A DNA stretch of 64,000 nt from Candidatus Obscuribacterales bacterium (GTDB taxonomy: Bacteria > Cyanobacteriota > Vampirovibrionia > Obscuribacterales > Obscuribacteraceae), in assembly GCA_020050685.1 (NCBI GenBank), contig JAGVKG010000060.1:80292-144291 (forward strand), given 5' to 3'. The notes under the pieces are model-generated. The model was not told the origin of the DNA, searched no databases, and saw only the letters and a list, made by a program, of their open reading frames with translations. Shown here in pieces: positions 1 through 10,315 of this stretch (position 1 is the stretch's first letter; each line of letters starts with the position of its first letter). The position numbers and the translations under genes were made by a program.

Positions 1-455
1 ACTGGCACCTGCCCAAAATCAGAAATGACGGTTACGCGAGCTGGAACTACCAAGCTGGAAAGAGCCTGGCTCAAATTAGAATTGGTAAGCGAAAGGCGTC
101 CACCGACAGCCTCACCGCCTGCACCTAATCTCAAAGACTGATACCCAACATTCAAAACCTGCATTGCAGCAGCGAATTCGGCAGGCGTCAGCATATCAGC
201 CGGATTAATTGCCCGACTTGCGCCATTCACACTAATGTTGACAGCACTGGCTTGCCCAAGCGCAGCAGCCGAAATACTGGCAGTCGTCGATGATAAATCC
301 AGTTCGACACTACCGGCTGTCGGCATAGGCACCGGCTGAGCAGCCTGATTCTGGCGGCCCTCTCGATCCCAGCCATAAGCAGGTATCTGCCATGGAAGAA
401 TCAATTGAAACGCAATCACCAAAACCGCAAGGCTGCGACTGTTTACACCAAACAT
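1..455 (-). CDS. Large repeat adhesin, N-terminal part only (cut by window edge)
   Basis: The minus strand from the ATG at 453-455 reads open to the window edge (about 151 codons). It starts with a signal peptide (MFGVNSRSLAVLVIAFQLIL, then cleavage near PAYGW). It continues with the same N-terminal module as the adhesin at 788-5518: an SVELDLSSTTASISA stretch, an NISVNG segment, then ADMLTPAEFAAAMQVL and a SLVVPARVTVIS segment. The shared order and spacing show the two genes are paralogues. GGGGATC just upstream of ATG is a usable ribosome site. The rest of the protein, presumably beta-helical repeats, lies outside the window. A cell-surface or secreted role is inferred from the signal peptide and family resemblance. 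Confidence 0.75.
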   Translation of the reverse strand, partial: MFGVNSRSLAVLVIAFQLILPWQIPAYGWDREGRQNQAAQPVPMPTAGSVELDLSSTTASISAAALGQASAVNISVNGASRAINPADMLTPAEFAAAMQVLNVGYQSLRLGAGGEAVGGRLSLTNSNLSQALSSLVVPARVTVISDFGQVP

Positions 456-787
456 TTAAAAGATCCCCACTGCTTGCCGTTACCAAGTCTTACGTCCAGC
501 CACCCGCGCCATTCGGTGTTTATTCCCTCTAATTACGTACCCCGAATGGGTGACCTAATATCAGACTAATAATTGAACTGTAATTAACCTACTAATTAAT
601 CTATATACTTTAGGTGAACTATAAGTGAAGAGTTCAATTTTTATTCAATCCAATTTTATGCAGTTACCATACGCGCGGCGGCGGACCCGATATAGAGCAA
701 AAATTTGCCCCTTAATCCTATCCGATTTGAAAAAAAACGATCTGGCTAATTCCTTGACCCGTCTGGGGTCAAGCGGTCTTTGAATCT
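456..787. other. Intergenic region between two adhesin genes
   Basis: There is no credible gene here. It holds an inverted repeat CCATTCGG (509-516) / CCGAATGG (542-549) in the presumed leader of the left adhesin, and an AT-rich stretch (about 550-650) suited to a promoter. A second short hairpin, TTGACCC/GGGTCAA (about 754-772), lies just past the stop of the right adhesin. On the minus strand it is followed some 16 bases later by a T-run, so it could be a weak terminator. Confidence 0.4.
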
Positions 788-3700
788 TCAGAGTCCGGCA
801 TTGGCAATGGGAGAATCAGAGTTATCAGCCACGTCTACATCACCCGTATCGACAACCAACTCCAAGTTTTGCTGGACATCAGATGCTTGATAAGACACCG
901 GCGCATCGACTCGGAAAGTAGATGAATCGATATTGATTTCCGATGTAGCACCTTCAGCCTCGAACAAGGTCACACCACCAAACACATCAATTTGCGAATC
1001 GGTGCCAAGAAAGTTAAGAGTAACGCTGCCGCCGCCAGTTAGCGTGGTTTTGACCAAACCACGACTGGCACCTGGGAAAATTGTCGCTCCGTCCGGCAAG
1101 CCAGCCGGTGTAACTGTGAACACTGGTGGGCGATTGGCAAGCTCAAATTCAATCGTCGGCTCAACAATGCCGACACCAAGCTCTATGCCACCACCGGTAA
1201 ATCTATTTTTTGTACCCACGGCTCGAGCCAAGAAACTATTGGCCATGCCGCCTGTGATGCTCGCTTCATCCGAGGTGAACAAAATGACATTGCCACCATT
1301 GGCGGTGAATGCGGCATTGTCGCCAACGGTCAGATCACCATCAGCAAAATCCACTGCCACATCGCCACCGTTGGCAACAAATGTAGTCGGAGCCAAGGCT
1401 GACGAATCGATGGTCATTGCACCCAACGACGAGACCAGCACGAATCCAGCCGTACGAATATCAGATTGTTTCAAGACTCCAGTTGTTGGTGCAGTTGGCT
1501 TAAGCGACCCAGCCACAAATGAAGAACCTTCGCCAATTGAAAGGGCTCCGCCAGAAATGACGAACAGCTCGCCCCCTGGCGCTGAATAATTGTTTGCCAT
1601 TCCGAGGATTACATCCCCCTCAAACGAGCCGACACCAAGGTCAGTATTGGCCGACAAGGTTGTATTGTCGCCAACTGCTAGAGAAGCGAAACCAACAATC
1701 TCCATGCTACCTTTGACAGCAGTAAAAAGTCCGAGAGAAAGACCACCGCCATTTACGACAGCGTCGTCAAAGGCTCCCATTATCAAGTCACGACCGGCTG
1801 TGAAATCATTGCTCGTACCGGCAACTGAACCAAGTGTGAAAGCTCCATCGACTCCCTCGGCAACAACAAAAATGTCTTGTCCGGCAGAAAGTACATTGCC
1901 ACCACCCAAGTTTAGATCTCCACCCAATGCATCTATACCAATATTACCCTTAGTTCCGGGAGCAAAGAAGGAAGTTGTTTCGCCAAAAGTAATTGTGTCT
2001 TCAGCAGAAATCAATATGGATGAATTCGGGCCGTTAACTGTAAAAGTGCTGCCAGCGGCAAGCTCAGTAAGCATGCCTTCGGACGTCAACGTCAGATCTC
2101 CATTACTAGTTGTGAATGAAAGTCCCGCACCGACAGCTGTGCCAAATTGCATATCCCCAGTTGAAATAACATCAATGGTCCTGCCAAAAACCGCCGCACC
2201 ATTGACGAATATGGCATCACCACCAATTGAAAGTGATATTGCCTTACCGGCAGTAAAATCACCCAGTTGACCATCAGACAAAGCCGAGGTAGTCAGTGTG
2301 ATTGTAGAAGTATTGGGGACGGATGCACCTATAGTTGTATTTGTATAAGCACCACCGAAAACGAGAAGATTACCGCCGACGTTGAAAATAGTGACACCAC
2401 CTGCGGTGCTGCTGCCAATTGATCCGGTTGGCAGCATTTCAAACGTGAGCGCCTTTCTTGTATTGATAAACAGCTCACCAGCTTCCAGCACACCATTATT
2501 TGCCCAGGCCGCAGTTCCCCCTTCGCCGAACAGCGTCAAGCTTGAATCACTGGTAGCCAAAATGGAGCCAGTTTCGCCAACGAACATCGGCGATTTGCCG
2601 AAATTAATTGAATTTGTGGACTCACTGGTTGTAAACGATAATATACCATTTATAAAAGTTGGCGTATTCGAAGGTAAGGTCAACGCGGTTGCCGGACCTT
2701 CAATATTGACAGTAACATCATTGACACCAACCGTAGAAATATTGAAGCTCATAAATGGGGAAAATATTTCGTAGCTAGGAATTGTAATATTGGAACCTTC
2801 AAATGGTGCTTCCGGTGCGATATCCGTTACCTGTCCATCTGCATTTAAACCAATTTGTTGCGCGGTAGCTGACGAATCACGACTAACTTGAAAGAGCGCT
2901 AACGCTTCACCTGGTGTGACCATTCTCCGAACACCTGGTGCTAAAAGAACACTAATTAAGACTGGTGCTCCACCTTCAACAATTGTGAAACTGGAATTAG
3001 TGACATTGATATCGACATCACCAGTTTCAAATCCAGGATCCAAAACATTGGCGGCATTGGCGGAACTGGCTATGTCCGCACCACTAACTATGGTGCCTTT
3101 TGTGCCGTTTACATTTGGATTACCGACATTGAACAAACCACCCGGTATGGCTAATTGCGTTTCAGACATGCTGATCAAATTGAAATCCGTCGGCACAAAT
3201 TGGGTGCCAAATGTTGAAACATCTATGCCACCATCGGTGCCACTGCCACCATTGCCTGTACCCGCTGAAGCATTAATACTGGCACCGCCACCGGCGGAAG
3301 TACCAAACACTTGTAGCGTGCCGGAACTGGTAGTAATATCGCCACCATCACCACCGATACTGCCGGATGTGTTGCCCCCACGAGAATCCAATGCTCCTCG
3401 GACAACAATTGAACCGGTGAAGACAGGACGAGGTGTAGTGCCTTGGCCATTTTCTTTTGTGGAAAGAATGATACCGCCGCCATCTCCACCCTCACCCGTG
3501 CCAAGATTCGAACCACCGCGAGTAATGATTGAACTATTGACCAGGATATTGCTTGCCCCAAATATCGAGACCAGTCCACCAAACGGTGCAACACCAGAGG
3601 TAACAGTGTCTCCGCCTCGCGATCTAATCGGTCCGTTCACCGTCACAGACGACTGAAAGGACGAGAGAATCACAGCACCACCATTACCTGTGACCGAAGT

Positions 3701-5518
3701 ACCACCAAAAGTGGATATTCCATCACGAATGTTTATCTCCAAGTCGGCAGAAACATTTACTTCACCACCGTTAAACCGGCCGGCATAAGTAGTGATCCCG
3801 CCACCAAGCATGACTTGCGAACCATTCACTCCTGGCGCAGGGATACCCGATCCGACAAACTCACCGGCACCACCTTTGGTACCATTCAAAAACGTAATCG
3901 GTCCACCGGTAATCATCGGTTCCTCACCTAGGACATCCACATCACCGCCAGTTAAACCTGTGGTATTAATTCCTTGAGCCAAGCAGACGCAATCTTGCCC
4001 GATTAAGCGAACAGTGCCACCAGTCCCGGATTTTGCGGAAGCATCAACAGAATGCACGCTAACCAGTCCCGAATTTGTATCGCCTCTATGAGCAACAACG
4101 GTAACGTCACCAGCATCATTTTTTGCCCCGCTTGTCTTAAGAGAAAAGTTTGGCAAATTTACGCTGCCACCACCTGTGGATGGACCATCGAGAGTGTAAG
4201 TAGTGGTTGTGTTAGTCACTTGTCCGGCTGTTGCCGGAGTGAAATCATAACCAGCAACAATCCAAATATTTCCAGAGTTCGTGCAATCCTTGCAGGTACT
4301 GATTGTCACAAGCAATCCGGAAGTCAAAGTCCGCACGTTGCCGGAAGAAAGAATTGCCAAATCCTCTCCTTTAAAGGAAAGGCTACCGAGAAGCACAACG
4401 TCACCACCGGAATTGGCAATGGTCGGATCGCCGGTAACAGTCCAATCACCAGTTACCAAAGTACCGCCATTGGAATTTATTGACGCCATGCCGGCATGCA
4501 AGTTGACGACACCATCAATTTGATCGGCTAATACTTTTACCAAACCTTCACCGCCATAAAAATTGATAGTGCTTGCCGAGAGTCTGCCGCCATCGACACC
4601 TGTAAACTGCTTGAGCGCATAAGATGCGTCACGCAGTGACAACGCCCCCTGCAAGGCGGAAACTTGTCCACCAATGTTGTTAATCACCAAATCAACATTT
4701 GGTGCTGCGCTTATGTTGACGTTTCCAGTTTGCGAATCAATCAAACCAGCATTTGTCACTTGACCCGAGCCAACATATAAATTAGTACCCAAGGCTCCCG
4801 ACATTATCGGGGCCGCACCAGATACTCCCTGAGGTAAAGCATTAACGATTGATCCTGCAGCACTTAAGTTGAGAGTGCCGGAGGCAGTAATCGAACCAGC
4901 GTTAACAATGTTTGATAGGGAATAGATATTCAGATCAATTGGGCGCGTCGTAACAGTAGAAATGCTTCCGCCTATTCCAACATCGACTGAACCAGCACGT
5001 AAAGTAAGCGACCGATTTACGTCGCCCAAGATTTGACCGCGAGCCGAAAGCGCACCGGCGACGTTCATGTTATTGTACAGTCCCTGACTAACGGCAACCA
5101 CGCCCTCTGGCACAACAAGCGAAGCCAAATGCCGGGAGCCAATAGTATTAAGCGCAAAGGTTCCACCATTTGCCGCCCCTTGAGCATCCAAAAGCAAACT
5201 CTGCGTTCCCTGACTCAGCACCTGCCTCAAGGCAACAAATTCTGCCGCCGTTAGCATGTCACCCGGCTGAACCGTACGCACCTGCCCCCCTACATTTATA
5301 TTGGCTGCCGAAGCGGAAGCAAACATTTCATGACCGGCAGTCAAAGATGCTGTCTGAGATGCCAGGTCAAATTCTTGGCCCGCGGCCCCAGTATTGACTT
5401 GCTCGTGCCTTTCACTGCCTCGCCAAGCCATTGCTGGCGTAATCTGATTAAGCAGGACAAGACAAGCGACCAACAGAAAAGCGCCTGCCCGACTGGTTCT
5501 ATTCAAGTTCATACTCAT
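788..5518 (-). CDS. Giant secreted repeat adhesin (filamentous-haemagglutinin-like)
   Basis: A 1576-residue secreted protein. I chose the ATG at 5518 because GGAG sits 8 bases upstream and a signal peptide follows directly (hydrophobic core AGAFLLVACLVLL, cleavage after TPAMA); the open frame itself extends further up. Residues about 40-190 carry the N-terminal module shared with the partial gene at 1-455 (NINVGG, DMLTAAEFVALRQVL, SLVVPEGV). The rest is low-complexity and rich in Gly, Ser, Thr, Asn and Val, with recurrent short beta-strand motifs (GGxVxL, GNVxIxA), as in right-handed beta-helix adhesins. The C-terminus is acidic (VDTGDVDVADNSDSP), resembling the end of the adhesin at 61183-63915. 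No autotransporter or LPXTG anchor is visible, so the mode of surface attachment is unknown. A biofilm or attachment function is inference. Confidence 0.75.
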   Translation of the reverse strand: MSMNLNRTSRAGAFLLVACLVLLNQITPAMAWRGSERHEQVNTGAAGQEFDLASQTASLTAGHEMFASASAANINVGGQVRTVQPGDMLTAAEFVALRQVLSQGTQSLLLDAQGAANGGTFALNTIGSRHLASLVVPEGVVAVSQGLYNNMNVAGALSARGQILGDVNRSLTLRAGSVDVGIGGSISTVTTRPIDLNIYSLSNIVNAGSITASGTLNLSAAGSIVNALPQGVSGAAPIMSGALGTNLYVGSGQVTNAGLIDSQTGNVNISAAPNVDLVINNIGGQVSALQGALSLRDASYALKQFTGVDGGRLSASTINFYGGEGLVKVLADQIDGVVNLHAGMASINSNGGTLVTGDWTVTGDPTIANSGGDVVLLGSLSFKGEDLAILSSGNVRTLTSGLLVTISTCKDCTNSGNIWIVAGYDFTPATAGQVTNTTTTYTLDGPSTGGGSVNLPNFSLKTSGAKNDAGDVTVVAHRGDTNSGLVSVHSVDASAKSGTGGTVRLIGQDCVCLAQGINTTGLTGGDVDVLGEEPMITGGPITFLNGTKGGAGEFVGSGIPAPGVNGSQVMLGGGITTYAGRFNGGEVNVSADLEINIRDGISTFGGTSVTGNGGAVILSSFQSSVTVNGPIRSRGGDTVTSGVAPFGGLVSIFGASNILVNSSIITRGGSNLGTGEGGDGGGIILSTKENGQGTTPRPVFTGSIVVRGALDSRGGNTSGSIGGDGGDITTSSGTLQVFGTSAGGGASINASAGTGNGGSGTDGGIDVSTFGTQFVPTDFNLISMSETQLAIPGGLFNVGNPNVNGTKGTIVSGADIASSANAANVLDPGFETGDVDINVTNSSFTIVEGGAPVLISVLLAPGVRRMVTPGEALALFQVSRDSSATAQQIGLNADGQVTDIAPEAPFEGSNITIPSYEIFSPFMSFNISTVGVNDVTVNIEGPATALTLPSNTPTFINGILSFTTSESTNSINFGKSPMFVGETGSILATSDSSLTLFGEGGTAAWANNGVLEAGELFINTRKALTFEMLPTGSIGSSTAGGVTIFNVGGNLLVFGGAYTNTTIGASVPNTSTITLTTSALSDGQLGDFTAGKAISLSIGGDAIFVNGAAVFGRTIDVISTGDMQFGTAVGAGLSFTTSNGDLTLTSEGMLTELAAGSTFTVNGPNSSILISAEDTITFGETTSFFAPGTKGNIGIDALGGDLNLGGGNVLSAGQDIFVVAEGVDGAFTLGSVAGTSNDFTAGRDLIMGAFDDAVVNGGGLSLGLFTAVKGSMEIVGFASLAVGDNTTLSANTDLGVGSFEGDVILGMANNYSAPGGELFVISGGALSIGEGSSFVAGSLKPTAPTTGVLKQSDIRTAGFVLVSSLGAMTIDSSALAPTTFVANGGDVAVDFADGDLTVGDNAAFTANGGNVILFTSDEASITGGMANSFLARAVGTKNRFTGGGIELGVGIVEPTIEFELANRPPVFTVTPAGLPDGATIFPGASRGLVKTTLTGGGSVTLNFLGTDSQIDVFGGVTLFEAEGATSEINIDSSTFRVDAPVSYQASDVQQNLELVVDTGDVDVADNSDSPIANAGL

Positions 5519-5724
5519 TACTTTTACTCCAGAGCTCGCCAAAATAATTCTCCAAAAATTCGCCTGAGATCTCATGCGAGATCCCGATTTCGATTTAGAC
5601 CTGACCCCAATTGCCAATGCCCCTCGTCCGCCGGAAGAACAATATTTTGCGCACCCTACTTATTATTATTACTGTATGGCCTTTGTTCTGACACATAATG
5701 TAAAAATTAAACGGTCATTTTCGA

Positions 5725-8304
5725 CTAGCTAATGGCCGAGGCTATGTTGCTTGCTTCGCGTTGTTTGAACAAAACCGCAACGTGCAGCTTTTCCAAATGC
5801 TGATCGATGGTCTTGCCACCTTGCTTCACCTTGTGGTTTTTGAAAAACTCAATTACTTGTTTTTCGATGACCGGATCAACCAAATAGGTAACACCTTCGC
5901 TCATGCGCGGAATCGTATTTTGCGGATACTGCTCAATGAACTTATCCCAGTTCTTTTGGAAGAACTCCCAAGCTTCTTGGCGGGCAACTACATTGCCCAA
6001 AATGCGCTGCATCAAGTAAGGTGCATTTTGGGTGCGCACTTCGCCATTCACAGTCATTTCCATTGTTTCCTTAGCCAAGTCAGGATTCTGGAAATCAGCC
6101 AAGGCAAATAGGAAACGCACTTCGTCTTGCGGCGTGGCAGCTTTCTTAAACTCTTCAGTAAATTGATCGTAGCGCTTTTGATCGCCTGCGTAAGCAAGAA
6201 CATAGACAACGGCTTGCGCTACGTTTGCATCTACGGAAGTACGATCCTTGATGTACTTGTCATAGACTTTGGCTGCTTCTGCTTGAATTTCCTTGTCATT
6301 GCCGACCGTACCCAAAGCATTAATCACCATGCCACGCAATTGACCAGAAAGCTCATTATCAGTTGGTTTTGCAGACCAGCCAAGCTTATTCATAATTGCA
6401 GTCAATTGTTTCACGACAAAGGCTTGCAACTTTGGTCGCTCAGATGCATCAATCACACGAGCCATGTGGCTAAGCGAAGCAATAATAATTGCCCAGACAT
6501 TTTTGTCTTCCTCTTCAACAAATAGCTTGATCATCTTGAGATAATCAGCCGCTTTAGTGTGACCAGCCAAAACTGATGCCCAGGTGTCGTTAACCAAATT
6601 GAACCGCTCAATTGCACTGAGCTCCTTGAGGTTTTCGGTCAGTTTGACCAAAAGCTCAGGCGCATAAGCAACGCGATAGAAGCCATGACCGCCTTCATTC
6701 ACGACCACCCATTCAACTTTGCCTGGCAATTCGATGGACATCTTGTCCTTGTCCATAATGAACTTCTTGGTGATGGTGCCCTTGTCCGTTTTAGCCTTGT
6801 ACATAATTGGCACGTGGAACAATTGCTTGGTGTCAGCACCTTCAGCTAAATAGAAGAAACGCTGTTGGGTGAGAGTGATACCATTGCCAGACGGCGTAAC
6901 AGAAATCAAAGGATATCCAGGATTGAATATCCAGGTGTCCATCATTTGACGCACTGGTTCTTTCGAGGCTTCTTCAATGCCATCCCAAAGATCGGTTGTT
7001 TCCGCATTGGCATATTCATGCTTTTTCAAATAAAGACTCACACCTTTGCGAAATACATCAGCACCTAAATATTGCTCGAGCATACGCAAAACAGATGCGC
7101 CCTTTTCATAAGTCAAAACATCAAACATGGCACCAGCATCATCCGGACTGATAACCGGAAACTCAATTGGTCTTGTGCTCTTCAAACCATCAACCGTGGA
7201 TGCGGTTGCACGCGAAACACCAAAAGAATCCCAACGCTTCCAATTTGGTTTCCACTTATCGACAGCCAACATTTCGGCAAATGTAGCAAAGGCTTCGTTC
7301 AACCAAAGTCCGTTCCACCACTTCATCGTCACCAAATCGCCAAACCACATGTGGGCAATTTCATGTGCCACCACATCGGCAATCCGCTCAAGTTCCGCAT
7401 GCGAGGCTGTCTTTTCTTCGACAAGCAATGCGGTCTCGCGGAAAGTAATTGCGCCCAAATTCTCCATAGCACCGGAGGCAAAATCGGGAATAGCAATCAA
7501 ATCCATTTTGTCGCCCGGATAAGCAATGCCATAATAATCAGCAAAGAAATTGGTGGAGAAGACAGCAATGTCTTGAGCAAATTTTGTCAAACGCTCTTTG
7601 CCTGGCACTGCCCAAATGCGAATTGGCGTCGAACCTGCAAACACAGGCTCCGTGCCAACAAATTCACCAACAATAAATGCCACAAGATATGTCGACATTT
7701 TTATTGAGTCAGCGAATACCACTTCCTTCTTACCTGAAATTTTAGATGGCTTTTCCGAGACAACCGCAGCATTGGAAATGGCAGTCAACTTTTCGTCAAC
7801 AATTAACGTCACGCCAAAAACCGCTTTGTGCTCCGGTTCATCCCAGCAAGGAAATGCCCGACGCGCATCTGTCGATTCAAATTGAGTGGTCGCCAAAGTC
7901 TTTTCTTCGCCCGCATCATTTTTATAAGTCGAGCGATAAAAGCCATGCAACTTGTCATTAAGAATGCCGCTAAACTTTACCGCGAGCTTACCCTTGCCCG
8001 CCGGTATCTGCTTGGCAAATTTAAAAATTGCCCGCTCGGCAGTTTCGTCATACGAGATTTTGGCTTCGTGCGCCGCACCATCGGCACCCTCAAAAACCAC
8101 CTTGTCGATCTTCAATTCCGCGGCATTTAGCTGAATTTCATCGGTCGGCTTTTCCACCACAACATGCACTGTCTCATTGCCATCAAAAGTGAAATTTTTC
8201 AGATCAGGCGTCAAACAAATTTCGTACTTCTCTGGCCAAACTGTGCGCGGCAGTCTGTAGGTTTGTGACTCAGCCTCCATGACAGCGGTAGTGTGATTTG
8301 ACAT
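5725..8304 (-). CDS. M1 family zinc aminopeptidase, cytosolic
   Basis: An 859-residue gluzincin aminopeptidase that removes N-terminal amino acids from peptides. It shows the exopeptidase motif GAMEN (near residue 276), the zinc site HEIAHMWFGDLVTMKWW (near 312) with the downstream NEAF glutamate, and the C-terminal helical ERAP1-like domain. I chose the ATG at 8304 (MSNHTTAV) because GAGGG lies upstream and there is no signal peptide, so it should act in the cytoplasm. Length and domain order match the ERAP/puromycin-sensitive branch of M1. A secreted paralogue lies at 24264-27272. The gene is monocistronic, divergent from tkt. Confidence 0.93.
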   Translation of the reverse strand: MSNHTTAVMEAESQTYRLPRTVWPEKYEICLTPDLKNFTFDGNETVHVVVEKPTDEIQLNAAELKIDKVVFEGADGAAHEAKISYDETAERAIFKFAKQIPAGKGKLAVKFSGILNDKLHGFYRSTYKNDAGEEKTLATTQFESTDARRAFPCWDEPEHKAVFGVTLIVDEKLTAISNAAVVSEKPSKISGKKEVVFADSIKMSTYLVAFIVGEFVGTEPVFAGSTPIRIWAVPGKERLTKFAQDIAVFSTNFFADYYGIAYPGDKMDLIAIPDFASGAMENLGAITFRETALLVEEKTASHAELERIADVVAHEIAHMWFGDLVTMKWWNGLWLNEAFATFAEMLAVDKWKPNWKRWDSFGVSRATASTVDGLKSTRPIEFPVISPDDAGAMFDVLTYEKGASVLRMLEQYLGADVFRKGVSLYLKKHEYANAETTDLWDGIEEASKEPVRQMMDTWIFNPGYPLISVTPSGNGITLTQQRFFYLAEGADTKQLFHVPIMYKAKTDKGTITKKFIMDKDKMSIELPGKVEWVVVNEGGHGFYRVAYAPELLVKLTENLKELSAIERFNLVNDTWASVLAGHTKAADYLKMIKLFVEEEDKNVWAIIIASLSHMARVIDASERPKLQAFVVKQLTAIMNKLGWSAKPTDNELSGQLRGMVINALGTVGNDKEIQAEAAKVYDKYIKDRTSVDANVAQAVVYVLAYAGDQKRYDQFTEEFKKAATPQDEVRFLFALADFQNPDLAKETMEMTVNGEVRTQNAPYLMQRILGNVVARQEAWEFFQKNWDKFIEQYPQNTIPRMSEGVTYLVDPVIEKQVIEFFKNHKVKQGGKTIDQHLEKLHVAVLFKQREASNIASAIS

Positions 8305-8381
8305 CGTGGCTAAACCCTCATAAATACATAACATTCAACTAGAAATGACAGAGTATCATATTAGGATGATTTATCTTGCCT

Positions 8382-8404
8382 AATGCCTCTTGCCCGGAGG
8401 CATT
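8382..8404. promoter_or_regulatory. Hairpin in the tkt leader
   Basis: AATGCCTC (8382-8389) and GAGGCATT (8397-8404) form a perfect 8-bp stem with a 7-base loop, about 45 bases before the tkt start and between two divergent genes. No T-run follows, so it is not an obvious terminator. It could be a leader structure or an operator. Function unknown. Confidence 0.35.
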
Positions 8405-8449
8405 TGACGCAAACATTCACAAGCCCACATACTAAAAGGAAGGACTTCT

Positions 8450-10315
8450 ATGCAGGAATCTGCGACCGTGGAAAGAGACAATCTCAAAGTTCAGACTTGG
8501 AAACAACTGGCTCAGCAATTGCGCGTTGATAGCATCCGCTCGACTACCGAGGCTGGTTCCGGACATCCTACGTCTTCCATGTCAGCAGCCGATTTAATGG
8601 CTGTTTTGCAAGCCAAGTACCTGCATTACGATTTCGAGAATCCGAAAAACGCCAACAACGACCGCTTGGTATTTTCCAAGGGTCACGCTTCGCCCTTGCT
8701 CTATTCCATGTATAAGGCAGCCGGAGCTATTGACGACAAGGAATTGATGAGCCTGCGCAAAAATGGCAGCCGCTTGGAAGGTCATCCGGTGCCGCAAATT
8801 TGTCCTTGGGTAGATGTGGCGACAGGATCGCTTGGTCAAGGTTTGCCAATTGCGATTGGTATGGCATTGAATGGAAAGTATTTGGACAAGCTGCCATATC
8901 GCGTTTGGGTACTGCTTGGCGACAGCGAAATGGCTGAAGGTTCTCAATGGGAAGCTTTTGAACATGCTTCTTATTTCTCCTTGAGCAATATCACCGCAAT
9001 TCTTGACATGAATCGTCTGGGACAGCGCGGTCCAACCATGCTTGAGTGGAATGCAGAAATTTATGCTGAGCGCGCACGTGCCTTTGGTTGGAATGTGATT
9101 TCCATCAATGGTCACGACTACGATCAAATCGACAAGGCATATACCGATGCAATTGCCGAGACCATGCAACCAACATTGATTATTGCCAAAACCGAAAAAG
9201 GTCATGGCGTATCTTTGACGGCAAATAAAGAAGGTTGGCACGGTAAGGCATTGAGTGCTGATCAAGCCAAGGAAGCAATTGCTGAGCTTGGTGGCGAGAC
9301 ATCAATAATCGTCAAACCAGCCAAACCAGAAAATCTCAAAGCAACGGTTGCTGCAGGCTCGGGCAAATTTGCACCATGCAATTATTCAGCACCAGTTGCG
9401 ACACGCGAAACCTATGGCGATGCACTCAAAGCACTTGGGGCTGCCTATGGTGATGTAGTGGTTTTGGATGCGGAAGTTGGCAATTCAACTTTTGCAGACA
9501 AGTTTGCTGCAGCCTATCCTGAGCGTTTCTTTGAAATGTACATTGCTGAGCAACAAATGATAGCAACGGCAGTCGGTATGGCGGCTCGCGAAAAGAAAGC
9601 CTTTGCTTCGACATTTGCTGCATTCCTGACTCGTGCTTATGACTTCATTCGCATGGCTGCAATTTCCCGCGTGAAGATTCACCTTTGTGGATCGCACGCC
9701 GGTTGCTCCATTGGTGAAGATGGTCCATCACAAATGGCCATGGAAGATTTAGCCATGATGCGCGCCATCGACGGCTCGACAGTAATTTATCCATCCGACG
9801 GTGTGTCTGCCTATCACCTGACACGCGCTATGTACGATCTGCCAGGCATTTCTTACATGCGTTCAACTCGCGAAAAGACACCAATCATTTACAAAAATGA
9901 CGAGTCGTTCCCAATTGGTGGCAGCAAAGTTGTGCGCAAGTCAGACAAGGACAAAGCCACCATCGTTGCCGCTGGTATCACTTTGCACGAAGCTCTTAAG
10001 GCTTATGATGAACTGGCAAAAGCCGGCATCAACGTGCGCGTGATTGACGCATATTCCGTCAAGCCGATTGATAAGAAGACACTGGCTGAAGCTGCTAAGG
10101 AAACTGGCACATTGATAGTCGTGGAAGACCACTGGCCGGAAGGTGGGCTTGGCGATGCAGTCTTAGAAGCGTTCGCCAATCAAGATGCAGTTTTGCCACG
10201 CGTGATCAAACTAGGCATTCGTCAAATGCCAGGATCCGCAAAGCCTGCTGAATTGATGAACGAAGCTGGAATCAGTTGGAATCACATAGTAGATGCCGTC
10301 AAGAAATTGAAGTAA
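8450..10315 (+). CDS. tkt: Transketolase
   Basis: A thiamine-diphosphate enzyme that moves two-carbon units between sugar phosphates in the pentose phosphate pathway. 621 residues, close to the animal-type transketolase length and shorter than the usual bacterial form (about 660). Visible motifs: GHPTSSMSAADL near residue 43, SKGHASPLLY, GSLGQGLPIAIGMAL, the ThDP/metal motif GDSEMAEGSQWE, and the pyrimidine-binding AEQQMIATAVGMAAREK with its conserved Glu. The C-terminal transketolase domain follows (VRVIDAYSVKPID, VVEDHWPEGGLGDAV). The ribosome site AAAGGAAGG is well placed. First gene of a four-gene operon: its stop overlaps the next start (TAATG). Confidence 0.96.
   Translation: MQESATVERDNLKVQTWKQLAQQLRVDSIRSTTEAGSGHPTSSMSAADLMAVLQAKYLHYDFENPKNANNDRLVFSKGHASPLLYSMYKAAGAIDDKELMSLRKNGSRLEGHPVPQICPWVDVATGSLGQGLPIAIGMALNGKYLDKLPYRVWVLLGDSEMAEGSQWEAFEHASYFSLSNITAILDMNRLGQRGPTMLEWNAEIYAERARAFGWNVISINGHDYDQIDKAYTDAIAETMQPTLIIAKTEKGHGVSLTANKEGWHGKALSADQAKEAIAELGGETSIIVKPAKPENLKATVAAGSGKFAPCNYSAPVATRETYGDALKALGAAYGDVVVLDAEVGNSTFADKFAAAYPERFFEMYIAEQQMIATAVGMAAREKKAFASTFAAFLTRAYDFIRMAAISRVKIHLCGSHAGCSIGEDGPSQMAMEDLAMMRAIDGSTVIYPSDGVSAYHLTRAMYDLPGISYMRSTREKTPIIYKNDESFPIGGSKVVRKSDKDKATIVAAGITLHEALKAYDELAKAGINVRVIDAYSVKPIDKKTLAEAAKETGTLIVVEDHWPEGGLGDAVLEAFANQDAVLPRVIKLGIRQMPGSAKPAELMNEAGISWNHIVDAVKKLK

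Noticed and set aside
1..14. ACTGGCACCTGCCC resembles the end of the 21-bp inverted repeat
   Set aside because: Only a partial match with two changes and it is coding sequence of the adhesin; likely chance.
933..4523. Several plus-strand open frames opposite the adhesin gene
   Set aside because: Rich in Pro/Ser/Thr as expected for the complement of a Gly/Asn/Val-rich repeat gene; no ribosome sites or domains; they are shadows of the minus-strand adhesin.
5618..5724. Small gene or RNA between the adhesin and M1 genes
   Set aside because: Short, AT-rich, no convincing frame or hairpin.
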